From: Roseovarius mucosus DSM 17069
GTDB lineage: Bacteria; Pseudomonadota; Alphaproteobacteria; Rhodobacterales; Rhodobacteraceae
Length of the DNA stretch: 64,000 bases
Assembly (NCBI RefSeq): GCF_000768555.3
Contig: NZ_KN293975.1
Location: forward strand, 1-64,000
Reading direction: 5' to 3'
Both the position numbers and the translations under genes were made by a program. The notes below the pieces were generated by a model. It made no database searches. It was not told the DNA's origin and was given only the letters and a program-made list of their open reading frames with translations. Shown one piece after another: positions 55,057-64,000 of the stretch (positions within the stretch are counted from its first letter, which is position 1; the number at the start of each line of letters is the position of its first letter).

Positions 55057-55974
55057 TCACCTTGCGCCAAACACCCGGCGCAAGGCCCCCCATTGGCTCA
55101 TGCCGACACCCACCAGAATCAGCGTCATCGCCGCCAGCAAACTCGGCGGCAAAGCCTCGCTGAGCACGAGCGCGCCAAGGATCACCGACCAGACCGGCAC
55201 CATGTAATTGACAAGGCTGAAAAAACTCGGGCCCGCCTCGCGGTTGACCTGCACCAGCAGGACTTGCGCCACCCCGGTCGGCAGGATGCCAAGATAAAGC
55301 AGCGCCAATAAGCTTTTTGTATTCAATGCACTAGGCCATCCCTCAACCAGCAGCGCCAAGGGCAGGATCATCCCGGCGGCCAATGTCAGAACCAGCGCAG
55401 ACAGGGCCAAACGGTCCACCTCCGGCGACAATCTCGTGGCAATCGAGCCAATCGCATAGCCCCCCGCTGCCCCGAGACAGGCCAATCTTGCCAAGGATTC
55501 CAGGTCCTTGCCGGTCGATGTGAAGGCACCCGGCCCGATCAGCACCACAACGCCCGTCGTGCCCAGAACAAACCCCACCAGCCGCCTGAGATGCATCCGC
55601 TCTCCCGGCACCAGAAAATGCGCCAAGGGCAGGATCAAGAGTGGCACCGCTGCCATGCAGACCCCGGCAAATCCCGAGGCCACGGATTGCTGCGCCCAAG
55701 ACAATAAGATGAAGGGAAAAAAATTTGAAAACAACGCCATAACCAAGGCGAATTGCCAGATTTTACGCCCCTCAACTCCGCCCAAAGGCGGCAGTCTCCG
55801 CCCCTTCACCCGCAACAGACACAGCAGAAACCCCGCCCCCAAGACAATCCTCACAGCGGCCAGAAAGAACGGCCCCACCCCGGTCAGGGCGACCGAGACG
55901 AACATGAAGGATGCCCCCCAGATCACGCCCAAAGCACCGATCCTCAGCCAGTTGAGTGTGGAAATCTCTTGCAT
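55057..55974 (-). CDS. EamA/DMT-family transporter
   Basis: 305 residues with ten hydrophobic helices in two EamA repeats; starts MQEISTLNWLRIGALGVIWGASFMFVSVALTGVGPF. ATG 55974 is used; a longer frame to 56025 would begin inside the ilvC terminator. Motif ends QQSVASGFAGVCMAAVPLLILPLAHFL and NYMVPVWSVILGALVLSEAL are typical. Substrate unknown. It sits downstream of ilvC on the same strand after the terminator. Confidence 0.85.
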   Translation of the reverse strand: MQEISTLNWLRIGALGVIWGASFMFVSVALTGVGPFFLAAVRIVLGAGFLLCLLRVKGRRLPPLGGVEGRKIWQFALVMALFSNFFPFILLSWAQQSVASGFAGVCMAAVPLLILPLAHFLVPGERMHLRRLVGFVLGTTGVVVLIGPGAFTSTGKDLESLARLACLGAAGGYAIGSIATRLSPEVDRLALSALVLTLAAGMILPLALLVEGWPSALNTKSLLALLYLGILPTGVAQVLLVQVNREAGPSFFSLVNYMVPVWSVILGALVLSEALPPSLLAAMTLILVGVGMSQWGALRRVFGAR

Positions 55975-55990
55975 GGTTTGGCCCTCAGAC

Positions 55991-56020
55991 AAAAAAGGGC
56001 ACCCCAAAGGGATGCCCTTT
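55991..56020 (-). terminator. Intrinsic terminator of ilvC
   Basis: On the minus strand AAAGGGCATCCC pairs with GGGGTGCCCTTT and is followed by TTT (six T in all). Confidence 0.92.
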
Positions 56021-56040
56021 CCCATTATATTTCAATGGGT

Positions 56041-57132
<1,092 letters not shown>

Positions 57133-57190
57133 TTATTTCAGGGGATTTTCAGAGTAATCATTCGCCATATCGGAAATATTGGTAAAAATC

Positions 57191-57646
57191 ATGCTCGACG
57201 ACACGGACCGTCGCATCCTGCGCCACTATCAACATGCCCCCACGCTCGGCGCCGCCGATTTGGCAGAGAGGGCGGGTGTGACCCCTGCCACCTGTGCCCG
57301 CCGTTTGGAGCGGATGCAGCAAGACGGCGTGATCCGCGCCAACCGTGCCGTGATCGACTGGCGCGCGCTTGGCTATGAGGTCGAGGTGTCCTTGCGCATC
57401 ACGCTGGACAAGACACAGCCCCGCGCCTTTGACGAATTCATCGAAGCCGCAAGAAACGTGCCGGAAGTTATTGAAATTCAGACATTTCTGGGCCGTGTTG
57501 ACCTGCGCCTCTCGGTCATTGCCCGCGACATGGCGCATTATCAACAGCTTTATCGTAGCGCCATCCTGACCCTGCCGCATATCGCCGACATCGAGGCGCT
57601 GATGCATGTGGCACGGATCAAATCCGACGAGGTGCTGCCACTATGA
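57191..57646 (+). CDS. Lrp/AsnC-family regulator (first of pair)
   Basis: 151 residues: helix-turn-helix MLDDTDRRILRHYQ...DLAERAGVTPATCARRLERMQQDGVI, then the RAM/AsnC effector domain. ATG 57191 is used because the TTG at 57179 lacks a proper site. Overlaps the second regulator by 4 nt. Divergent from ilvC, so amino-acid responsive control of ilvC or the downstream aminotransferase is likely. Confidence 0.88.
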   Translation: MLDDTDRRILRHYQHAPTLGAADLAERAGVTPATCARRLERMQQDGVIRANRAVIDWRALGYEVEVSLRITLDKTQPRAFDEFIEAARNVPEVIEIQTFLGRVDLRLSVIARDMAHYQQLYRSAILTLPHIADIEALMHVARIKSDEVLPL

Positions 57647-58101
57647 TCGAACTGGATACCACCGACCGGCTGATCCTGCGCGAACTGGTGCGCGATGCCA
57701 CCCAATCGGCAAGTGCGATAGGCCGCGCGCTTGGCCTGTCGCAGCCTGCCACATGGCGCCGTCTGCAACGCCTGCGCGAGACCGGGGTGATCAAGGGGCA
57801 ACGTCTTGAATTGGATCATGAAAAACTGGGCTTCGGGGTCATGGTTTTTCTTGGTGTCAAGCTCGCCACGAAGGGCCGTGTCAGCCTAGAGGATTTCGAA
57901 CGCGCGGTATCAGCCATCCCCGAGGTGCAGACGGTGGAACATATCCTTGGCCTCTATGATTATCGCCTGCGCGTCGTGGCCCGCGACATTTCCGATTTTG
58001 AACGGGTTTTGCGCCGCCGGATCATGACCTTGCCGGGGGTTGGCGATGTCGAGGCCAACGTGCTCTTGAGCGAAGAACGCCGTCCCGGTCCAATCGGCTG
58101 A
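57643..58101 (+). CDS. Lrp/AsnC-family regulator (second of pair)
   Basis: 152 residues with the same layout: LDTTDRLILRELVRDATQSASAIGRALGLSQPATWRRLQRLRETGVIKG and an effector domain with EVQTVEHILGLYDYRL. It overlaps the previous gene by 4 nt. Two tandem Lrp-type proteins may form heteromers. Confidence 0.88.
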   Translation: MIELDTTDRLILRELVRDATQSASAIGRALGLSQPATWRRLQRLRETGVIKGQRLELDHEKLGFGVMVFLGVKLATKGRVSLEDFERAVSAIPEVQTVEHILGLYDYRLRVVARDISDFERVLRRRIMTLPGVGDVEANVLLSEERRPGPIG

Positions 58102-58165
58102 CGTGACGCACTGGACTTATGAGCCGTCCCGCGCCATCTTGCCCGCAAGATAGAGGAGACATCCC

Positions 58166-59293
58166 ATGACTGCCCTGCTCGACCATGTAGATCCAGATGG
58201 CCTGCTGGAATATTCGGTGGTCTTCACCGATCGCTCGCTCAACCATATGTCTGCCTCTTTTCAAGAGGTTATGTGTGATATTTCATCCATACTCAAGGAT
58301 GTCTATGCCGCTGATGCGGTGGCCCTCGTCCCCGGTGGCGGCTCTTACGCGATGGAATCCGTGGCGCGGCAATTCGGGCGCGGTGCGCATGCGCTGATCG
58401 TGCGCAATGGTTGGTTCTCTTTCCGCTGGACCCAGATTTTCGACGCGGGTCAGTTCACCGCTGATACGACCGTCTGCATGGCGCGACAGACCGGCAATGG
58501 TGCGACCACGCCCTTTGCCCCGGCGCCCATTGAAGAGGTTGTGGCGAAAATTCACGAAGCCAGGCCCGATGTGGTTTTTGCCCCGCATGTGGAAACCTCG
58601 GCGGGGCTGATCCTGCCGGATGACTATATCACCGCATTGGCCGATGCCGCGCATGAGGTGGGCGCGCTGATGGTGCTTGATTGCATCGCTTCAGGCTGTG
58701 CCTGGGTCGATATGCGCGCGACAGGTGTTGATGTGCTGATTTCCGCGCCGCAAAAGGGCTGGTCGGCCTCTCCTTCTGCCGGTTTGGTGATGCTCTCGGC
58801 GCGTGCCATGGCGCGGCTGGAAGAGACAACATCGGACAGTTTCGCGCTCGATCTCAAGAAATGGCGTGCGATCATGCAGGCCTATGAAAATGGCGGCCAT
58901 GCCTATCATGCGACCATGCCCACCGACGCGCTGCGCGGGTTCCGCGACACGATGATCGAAACCCGCGATTACGGGTTCGAACGGCTGCGCGATGCACAGT
59001 GGGAATTGGGCAATGGTGTGCGGGCCATGCTGGCCGCGCGCGGTGTCACGTCCGTGGCCGCCGACGGCTTTGGCGCGCCCGGTGTCGTGGTAAGCTATAC
59101 CAGCGATCCCGACATCCAGAACGGCAAGAAGTTCATGGCGGAGGGCATGCAGATTGCCGCAGGCGTGCCGCTGCAGGTGGGCGAGCCCGAGGGCTTTCGC
59201 ACCTTCCGCCTCGGGCTATTTGGTCTGGACAAGCTCTATGATGTGCCTGCCGCACTCAAGCGGTTGGAAACGGTGCTTGATAAGGTGCTCTGA
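58166..59293 (+). CDS. Class V aminotransferase (alanine/serine-glyoxylate type)
   Basis: 375 residues, PLP fold type I class V. PLP-binding residues: ALVPGGGSYAMES, the Asp in LMVLDCIASG (Asp172) and the Schiff-base Lys197 in SAPQKGWSASPSAG. Members transaminate alanine, serine or related donors with glyoxylate or pyruvate. It follows the two Lrp-type regulators, which probably control it. GAGGAGAC lies before the ATG. The exact substrate is not evident. Confidence 0.88.
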   Translation: MTALLDHVDPDGLLEYSVVFTDRSLNHMSASFQEVMCDISSILKDVYAADAVALVPGGGSYAMESVARQFGRGAHALIVRNGWFSFRWTQIFDAGQFTADTTVCMARQTGNGATTPFAPAPIEEVVAKIHEARPDVVFAPHVETSAGLILPDDYITALADAAHEVGALMVLDCIASGCAWVDMRATGVDVLISAPQKGWSASPSAGLVMLSARAMARLEETTSDSFALDLKKWRAIMQAYENGGHAYHATMPTDALRGFRDTMIETRDYGFERLRDAQWELGNGVRAMLAARGVTSVAADGFGAPGVVVSYTSDPDIQNGKKFMAEGMQIAAGVPLQVGEPEGFRTFRLGLFGLDKLYDVPAALKRLETVLDKVL

Positions 59294-59296
59294 GCC

Positions 59297-60499
59297 TTAC
59301 CCCCGCGCGCCAAGGCCGATTTGCATCAGGGTCTTGCGCACCGGGGCCAGAGAATAGATTGCGCTTAGCGCCTGTGCCCGCGCATCCCTCAGGGGCTGCG
59401 CGCTCAGCATCGAGGCGCGGTTGAGCAGGTCGATCCCCGTCACGCGCGCCTGCACCTCGAAATGCCTGCGGCGATGGTAGGTGTCGAGCATCTGGCGGTC
59501 GCCCAAACGGTCTGGTGTCGCCTCGGCTAGTTCCAGCAATACCCGCATATCCCCAAGGCTCATGTTGAGCCCCTGTGCGCCAATCGGCGGCACCACATGC
59601 GCAGCCTCGGCCACAAGCGCCACGCGCTTAGAACTCATCCGCTCGGCCACCTGGCTGATGATCGGCCAGACGGTGCGGCGCGACGCAAGCGTCAGAGGAC
59701 CGAAGAGATGACAGGACCGCGTATTCATCGCGGCCTCGAATTCAGGTACCGGCAGGGCGGCCAAACGCGCAACTTCTGGCCCTTCTTCCATCCAGACGAT
59801 GGCCGAAGACGGCCGCCCGTCGTGATCGGGCAACGGCACAAGCGTAAAGGGCCCGCCAGAGCGGTGAATCTCGGTCGAGACGTTGTCATGCGGGATCGGA
59901 TGGGTGACGGCAAAGGCAAGGGCCTTTTGTCCATAACGTGTTGTTTTTACGTCAATTCCCGCGGCTGCACGGATCGGAGAGTTGCGCCCGTCGGCGGCAA
60001 TCACCAACCGGCATCTCACGCGGGTGCCGTCACTAAGCCCCACGCGCGCCTCCGCTTCGCGGGTAAAGAGGGTGGTCGTTCCGGTGCCGGGCTTGAACGT
60101 GACGGAGGGCAGGCTGTCCAGATGTGCCACCATTTCGCGCCGCAAGAGCCAGTTGGGCAGGTTCCAACCAAAGGGACGGTCGGAAATATCGCTGGCGTTG
60201 AACTCGCGCACGACGCGCGGTTCTGGTATCTCGCCACCCGCATCGACGATCCGCATCACTTGCAGGTCGGAGGCATGCGATGCCAGCCGCGCCCAGAGAC
60301 CCGCCCGATCCAAGAGAGCCTGCGCGGGCTGCAAGAATGCCGTGGTGCGCAGGTCCGACCCGTCCGCATCGCGCGCGGTCACGGGCGGGGCAGGGTCGAC
60401 GCAGAGCACGGAAAATCCTGCGCTGCCGAAAACCGCTGCTGCCGTCAGACCGGCGACACCGCCGCCTGACACCACGATGTCATAGTCCGTCTGCGCCAT
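59297..60499 (-). CDS. UbiH/Coq6-family FAD-dependent hydroxylase
   Basis: 400 residues. FAD fold VVSGGGVAGLTAAAVFGSAGFSVLCVDP, the DG motif RLVIAADGRNSPIR and the GD-type motif LVAEAAHVVPPIGAQGLNMSLGD. This set marks the ubiquinone-ring hydroxylases. ATG 60499 gives the family start; a longer frame was rejected. It is convergent with the aminotransferase gene 3 bp away. Confidence 0.88.
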   Translation of the reverse strand: MAQTDYDIVVSGGGVAGLTAAAVFGSAGFSVLCVDPAPPVTARDADGSDLRTTAFLQPAQALLDRAGLWARLASHASDLQVMRIVDAGGEIPEPRVVREFNASDISDRPFGWNLPNWLLRREMVAHLDSLPSVTFKPGTGTTTLFTREAEARVGLSDGTRVRCRLVIAADGRNSPIRAAAGIDVKTTRYGQKALAFAVTHPIPHDNVSTEIHRSGGPFTLVPLPDHDGRPSSAIVWMEEGPEVARLAALPVPEFEAAMNTRSCHLFGPLTLASRRTVWPIISQVAERMSSKRVALVAEAAHVVPPIGAQGLNMSLGDMRVLLELAEATPDRLGDRQMLDTYHRRRHFEVQARVTGIDLLNRASMLSAQPLRDARAQALSAIYSLAPVRKTLMQIGLGARG

Positions 60500-60531
60500 T
60501 CTCAGAGCCTCCGAAAGGGTAGAGCGCCCGC

Positions 60532-60750
60532 TCAGCCCCGTGAAATCAGGATCAGCATCACCCAGATCACCGGCACAAGGGCCAGTGCGGGAATATAAAG
60601 CCCCGGAATCCCCCAGAGCACAATGCTTGTTGCCCACCCGGCCAGAAAAACCGCCACGCTGAGCAGGATCGGGCCAACGGCAGCCGCGTCGGGGTCATGG
60701 CTCTTGGTGGCGGCGTGTCGGGCGTTGGCGGGGGCTGTGGTCGCGGTCAT
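60532..60750 (-). CDS. Small membrane protein, hypothetical
   Basis: 72 residues with two hydrophobic helices (GPILLSVAVFLAGWATSIVLWG and YIPALALVPVIWVMLILI). GAGG is present upstream of the ATG. Upstream of the UbiH-type gene on the same strand. Not recognised. Confidence 0.6.
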   Translation of the reverse strand: MTATTAPANARHAATKSHDPDAAAVGPILLSVAVFLAGWATSIVLWGIPGLYIPALALVPVIWVMLILISRG

Positions 60751-60836
60751 GTCGGGCCTCGTCGAGTAATTATGAATCTAGCCCTGCATAAATATGTCCC
60801 GCCACCCGCCTTCAAAGGGACGGAACGCCGCAGCTC

Positions 60837-61481
60837 TCAGACCAGACGTGCAAGAAAACCGCCCAGATCATTGGTGTGGTGGTGAATGTGGTCTGCCTCG
60901 ACCCGCTCCGGAGCCACATGCACGGTGCGCATCCCCATGGCATGCGGAGCCGCCAGATTGCGTGGCTCATCCTCGAACATGGCCGCTGTGGCGGGCGCGC
61001 TTTGGTCCTGTGTCAGGATGGCCTGAAATGCCTCGGGTTCGGGTTTAGGCCGGTAGCCCGCATGTTCCACGCCGTACACCGCGTCGAACGCGCCTGCCAG
61101 GCCGCGCGCAGCGATCACCCGCTCGGCATAGGGGGCAGAGCCGTTGGTATAGACGATCTTGCGCCCTGGCAGGGCGCGGATGGCGGTGTTCAGCGCGGCA
61201 TCAGGCTCCAGTTGATCGAGCGAGATGTCATGCACCGCCGCCAGATAGGGGCCGGGATCTAGATCATGCACCCGCATCAACCCCGCCAGCGTGGTGCCAT
61301 GCTCGCGCCAGTAGTGATGGCGCAGACGGTCCGCCTCGGCGTGGGTCACACGCAGCATATCCATCACAAACCGGGTCATCCGCGCCTCGATCTGATCGAA
61401 GAGGCGGGCAGAGGGCGGATAGAGCGTATTGTCGAGGTCAAAGACCCAGGTGCGGATATGGGTGAAATCAGGTTTGGACAT
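60837..61481 (-). CDS. Pyrimidine 5'-nucleotidase-like HAD phosphatase
   Basis: 214 residues, HAD superfamily: nucleophile motif WVFDLDNTLYPPSARLFDQI, KIVYTNGSAPYAERV and KPEPEAF, then FEDEPRNL. The pattern is the SDT1/pyrimidine 5'-nucleotidase branch. ATG 61481 is used. It is divergent from the GntR regulator. Confidence 0.85.
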   Translation of the reverse strand: MSKPDFTHIRTWVFDLDNTLYPPSARLFDQIEARMTRFVMDMLRVTHAEADRLRHHYWREHGTTLAGLMRVHDLDPGPYLAAVHDISLDQLEPDAALNTAIRALPGRKIVYTNGSAPYAERVIAARGLAGAFDAVYGVEHAGYRPKPEPEAFQAILTQDQSAPATAAMFEDEPRNLAAPHAMGMRTVHVAPERVEADHIHHHTNDLGGFLARLV

Positions 61482-61589
61482 AGCGCTGATATAAGCGGGC
61501 GCGACATTGCGCGCAATCGCCCAAGGCTTGATCCCGCGGCCAAAGCGCGTAAGGTTCCCAGCCAATGCACAGAACAAACGGACGTACCG

Positions 61590-62234
61590 ATGAAACCGCC
61601 CCCCACAGATGCCTATTCGCTGATCCTTGAGGCAATTGACGTCGGCATCTTCAAACCCGGAGACCGTCTGGTCGAGAGCGATCTGGCCGAACGCTTTGGC
61701 GTGTCGCGCACACCCATACGCGAGGCGTTACAGCGGCTCGAGACGCAATCCATGCTCACGCGGGACGGGCGCAGCCTGATCGTGTCCTCGTTGGATTACA
61801 ACCAATTGGCCGAGCTTTATGTGGTGCGTGCCGAGTTGGAGGGGCTGGCCGCAGAGCTGGCCGCGCGCCACGCCACGCCCGAAGAGGTGCGCGTGTTGCG
61901 CGATATGGTCGAGGATGATCGTGCGCTCTTGGGTAAGCCGGTGGAGCTGGCACGCGCAAATCGGCGGTTTCACAAACAGATACATCTGGCGTCGCACAAC
62001 CGCTTTTTGGTGCAGCAGCTGGACCTTGTGCATCGCTCGATGGCCCTTTTGGCGACCACCTCTCTCGCGGCGGTTGGTCGGGATGAGGATGCGCTGCGCG
62101 AACATGATGCGATTGTGGCTGGAATTGAGGCGCATGATAGTGCTGGGGCCGCGAAGGCGCTGCGCGATCACATCTCAAAGGCCTTTGTGACCCGGCTCAA
62201 GCTTGATTCCGGAGAGGTCAAATCCACCGTTTGA
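61590..62234 (+). CDS. GntR-family regulator with FCD domain
   Basis: 214 residues: winged helix ILEAIDVGIFKPGDRLVESDLAERFGVSRTPIREALQRLETQSML, then an all-helical FCD effector domain with metal-type residues in RRFHKQIHLASHNRFL and REHDAIVAGIE. Ligand unknown. Its 3' end overlaps the convergent glycosyltransferase gene by 60 bp. Confidence 0.87.
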   Translation: MKPPPTDAYSLILEAIDVGIFKPGDRLVESDLAERFGVSRTPIREALQRLETQSMLTRDGRSLIVSSLDYNQLAELYVVRAELEGLAAELAARHATPEEVRVLRDMVEDDRALLGKPVELARANRRFHKQIHLASHNRFLVQQLDLVHRSMALLATTSLAAVGRDEDALREHDAIVAGIEAHDSAGAAKALRDHISKAFVTRLKLDSGEVKSTV

Positions 62235-64000
62235 GATGCGGCTCCCTCGGGCCGTGACGGAGAGGCCATGCGTGGTCTTGTCCCAGAAGAACGGCCTGAG
62301 GATCAGCTCATAAAGCGCCTTGTAGGCAGCAATCGCCCCGAGCGGTGTGTAGAAATGCATCGTCGGGGCCCAAGCCATAAGATGCCGGTGTCGGGGCCCC
62401 GAGACCGAGGCCATATGAAGGCAGACATTCAGAACCTCGACCAGCAGAAAAAGACTGCCCAACGCCATCAGCAACGCATGCGGAACTGTTCCGTCAAGCG
62501 GGTGAGGCAAGCCAAAGAGCACCAGCCAAAAGGACCACAAGACTGGCGCCAGCAGGAATTGCGAGAGTGCCGAGACGAAATGTGCCTGAAATCCCCAGAA
62601 CTTGCGCGGCCCAAGCTGCTGATATAGCAATCTTGGTCGGCGCATATGCACGAGATAGGTGGTCATATAGCCCTTGAGCCAGCGAGAGCGTTGTTTGATC
62701 CAAGGCCAGGCCCGGCAATTGGCCTCTTCCTCGGTCACGGTTTGTATCATTTCGGTGCGATAGCCATGCCTTGCCAGACGAAAGCCAAGGTCGGCATCCT
62801 CGGTCACATTGTGCGCATCCCACCCGCCCAACTCCTCGAGCGCGTCGCGGCGGAAATAGAGCGTGGTGCCGCCAAGCGGAATGGCCAGCCCAAGCCGGGC
62901 CATTCCGGGCATCAGGGAGCGGAACCAAGTGGCGTATTCGATGGTGAAACATCGGGCGAGCCAATTTTGCGTGGGATTGTAATAATCAAGTATCCCTTGA
63001 AGGCAGGCTACGTCGCGCGGCACCTGTTGAAACCGTCGCGCGACGATGGTGATCTGATCGGCCTCGGGCGCATCCTCTGCATCGAAAATGCCGATGATAT
63101 CGCCTTGACAGAAATCGAGCGCGTAATTCATCGCGCGGGGTTTTGTGCGCGGTTTGCCATCTGGCACGATCACGGGCCGAACCCATGGCGGCAGGTCGAT
63201 ACCTGCCAGTGTCTGACGGGTCAGCGCATCCTCTTCTTCCAGCACAAGGATCACATCAAGCAGGCATTTTGGATATGTGAGGCGGCTGAGACGGGCAATC
63301 AGCGCATGGGCAATTTCGGTTTCGCGAAAGAGCGGCACGAGAACCGATACCTTGGGCAGGGGTTGTGGCGGGGTGGGGCCACGGGGCGTGTCAGAGCGGG
63401 CAGAAGTCTGCGCCAGAAAGGCCGCGATTTTCAACCCGGCTGAGACAATGAGCGTAAAGCATGCCCAGACCGCAAAGAGGGCAAAAACCGTGATCGGAAA
63501 GGCAAGGCTCAGCGCTATGATCACCGCAAGGCCCACGAGCGTCAATCGCAGACGGCGGTGCTGATGGACACCCCAGGTGCGGCAACTCTCAATTTCAGGC
63601 ACTCGCGCCTCGGCCATTTGGCGCAGAATGTCGCGATGCTCTTGCGCGATGCGGTCCTGTATCGCGTGGCGCGGGGCCATCACGACGCGCGCGCCGTCCA
63701 GCTTGCGAGGCAGGGCAGGGCGCAGCGCGGCAAGACTGTCTGGTCCGCCAGTGGCAAGAACGGGAACACCAGCAGCGGACTGGATCGGCAGCATGCCATG
63801 TTTCAAAAGAAATCGCGGATCAAGACCGGTCTCAACCAGCTCTGCGCGCATCACATCCTCGGCGCTCAGCCGCGTGCTTGAGAGGCGGCGGGCGTGCGCT
63901 GCAAGAAGGTCGTCTTCCGTGGCCAGCCCTTCGGCCTGGAGAATGCGGTCGAGCGAGGTGTCGCAATGTAGCCGCACCATTTCAGCCAGCGTCGCATCCG
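62175..64000 (-). CDS. Family 2 glycosyltransferase, multi-spanning (partial at window end)
   Basis: At least 601 residues; the frame is still open at the window edge, and residues before the ATG at 63980 look coding, so the N-terminus may be missing. Layout: a soluble N-terminal part resembling a type II secretion ATPase N-domain, two helices (residues ~150-190), and a GT2 core with PKVSVLVPLFRE, GIFDAEDAPEADQ, TEDADLGFR and QRSRWLKG, then C-terminal helices. QxxRW indicates a processive synthase of the cellulose/hyaluronan type. The polymer is unknown. It overlaps the convergent GntR gene by 60 bp. Confidence 0.87.
   Translation of the reverse strand, partial: DATLAEMVRLHCDTSLDRILQAEGLATEDDLLAAHARRLSSTRLSAEDVMRAELVETGLDPRFLLKHGMLPIQSAAGVPVLATGGPDSLAALRPALPRKLDGARVVMAPRHAIQDRIAQEHRDILRQMAEARVPEIESCRTWGVHQHRRLRLTLVGLAVIIALSLAFPITVFALFAVWACFTLIVSAGLKIAAFLAQTSARSDTPRGPTPPQPLPKVSVLVPLFRETEIAHALIARLSRLTYPKCLLDVILVLEEEDALTRQTLAGIDLPPWVRPVIVPDGKPRTKPRAMNYALDFCQGDIIGIFDAEDAPEADQITIVARRFQQVPRDVACLQGILDYYNPTQNWLARCFTIEYATWFRSLMPGMARLGLAIPLGGTTLYFRRDALEELGGWDAHNVTEDADLGFRLARHGYRTEMIQTVTEEEANCRAWPWIKQRSRWLKGYMTTYLVHMRRPRLLYQQLGPRKFWGFQAHFVSALSQFLLAPVLWSFWLVLFGLPHPLDGTVPHALLMALGSLFLLVEVLNVCLHMASVSGPRHRHLMAWAPTMHFYTPLGAIAAYKALYELILRPFFWDKTTHGLSVTARGSRISNGGFDLSGIKLEPGHKGL

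Noticed and set aside
55975..56025. N-terminal extension of the DMT transporter to 56025
   Set aside because: The added codons lie in the ilvC terminator hairpin; ATG 55974 gives the usual short N-terminus.

Overview
The window looks like part of the chromosome of a marine alphaproteobacterium of the Rhodobacteraceae (Roseobacter group). The evidence is high-GC coding sequence, the gene orders proS-lolC-lolD and fabF-mltG, a stand-alone aa3 oxidase subunit I gene, a choline-sulfate/choline/betaine locus, and many small genes typical of that family. This placement is inferred from protein similarity and gene order by eye, not from a search.

Region 1 (1-11.9 kb) is a compact selenium/formate module. 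It starts with the 3' end of a PhnE-type ABC permease and a TusA-like protein. Next come a three-subunit membrane formate dehydrogenase (fdnGHI type), whose catalytic subunit reads through an in-frame TGA as selenocysteine, and its maturation factor fdhE. Then come selA, a Sel1-repeat protein, selB, and the selenocysteine tRNA gene selC. selC lies wholly inside the 3' end of the selB reading frame. Two unknown genes and a DUF2478 protein follow. The enzyme that needs selenocysteine therefore sits beside nearly all the machinery that makes and inserts it; selD is the one core gene not seen. The module looks less GC-rich than the rest. It is followed by an AAA/DUF4143 ATPase pseudogene with two in-frame stops (12.1-13.3 kb), which suggests an accessory segment.

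Region 2 (13.5-17.1 kb) holds dusA, an argP/lysE-type regulator-exporter pair and a DMT exporter. Region 3 (17.1-25.7 kb) is the choline region: choline ABC transporter genes choVWX and an orphan family-5 binding protein on the minus strand, divergent from betI-betC-betA. No betB is present. A palindrome before betI is a candidate operator.

Region 4 (25.7-38.4 kb) is housekeeping: a secreted nuclease-like protein, an UlaG-like hydrolase, gatCA, an Excalibur lipoprotein, an AmpD-like amidase, RNase P RNA, a DUF2244 protein, rlmJ, ctaD with a perfect FNR-type site upstream, a DM13 protein, an OxyR-like regulator with only one of the two redox cysteines, and a FolB protein with a long unknown C-terminal part. 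Three copies of a double-hairpin repeat flank rlmJ, one abutting what may be the first 14 codons of a lost DNA methyltransferase.

Region 5 (38.4-54.9 kb) contains lolD, lolC, proS, argE, a peptide-type ABC transporter (fused double ATPase, binding protein, two permeases), mltG, fabF, a malate/lactate dehydrogenase-family enzyme, a small cytochrome c, a DUF4864 protein and folP, which carries an apparent +1 frameshift in a C5 run. Two inverted copies of a roughly 170-bp element with conserved palindromic ends lie at 40.5 and 49.1 kb. Region 6 (55-64 kb) has a DMT transporter, ilvC with a clear terminator, two coupled Lrp-type regulators, a class V aminotransferase, a UbiH-type hydroxylase, a pyrimidine 5'-nucleotidase-like HAD protein, a GntR regulator and a large family-2 glycosyltransferase cut by the window edge.
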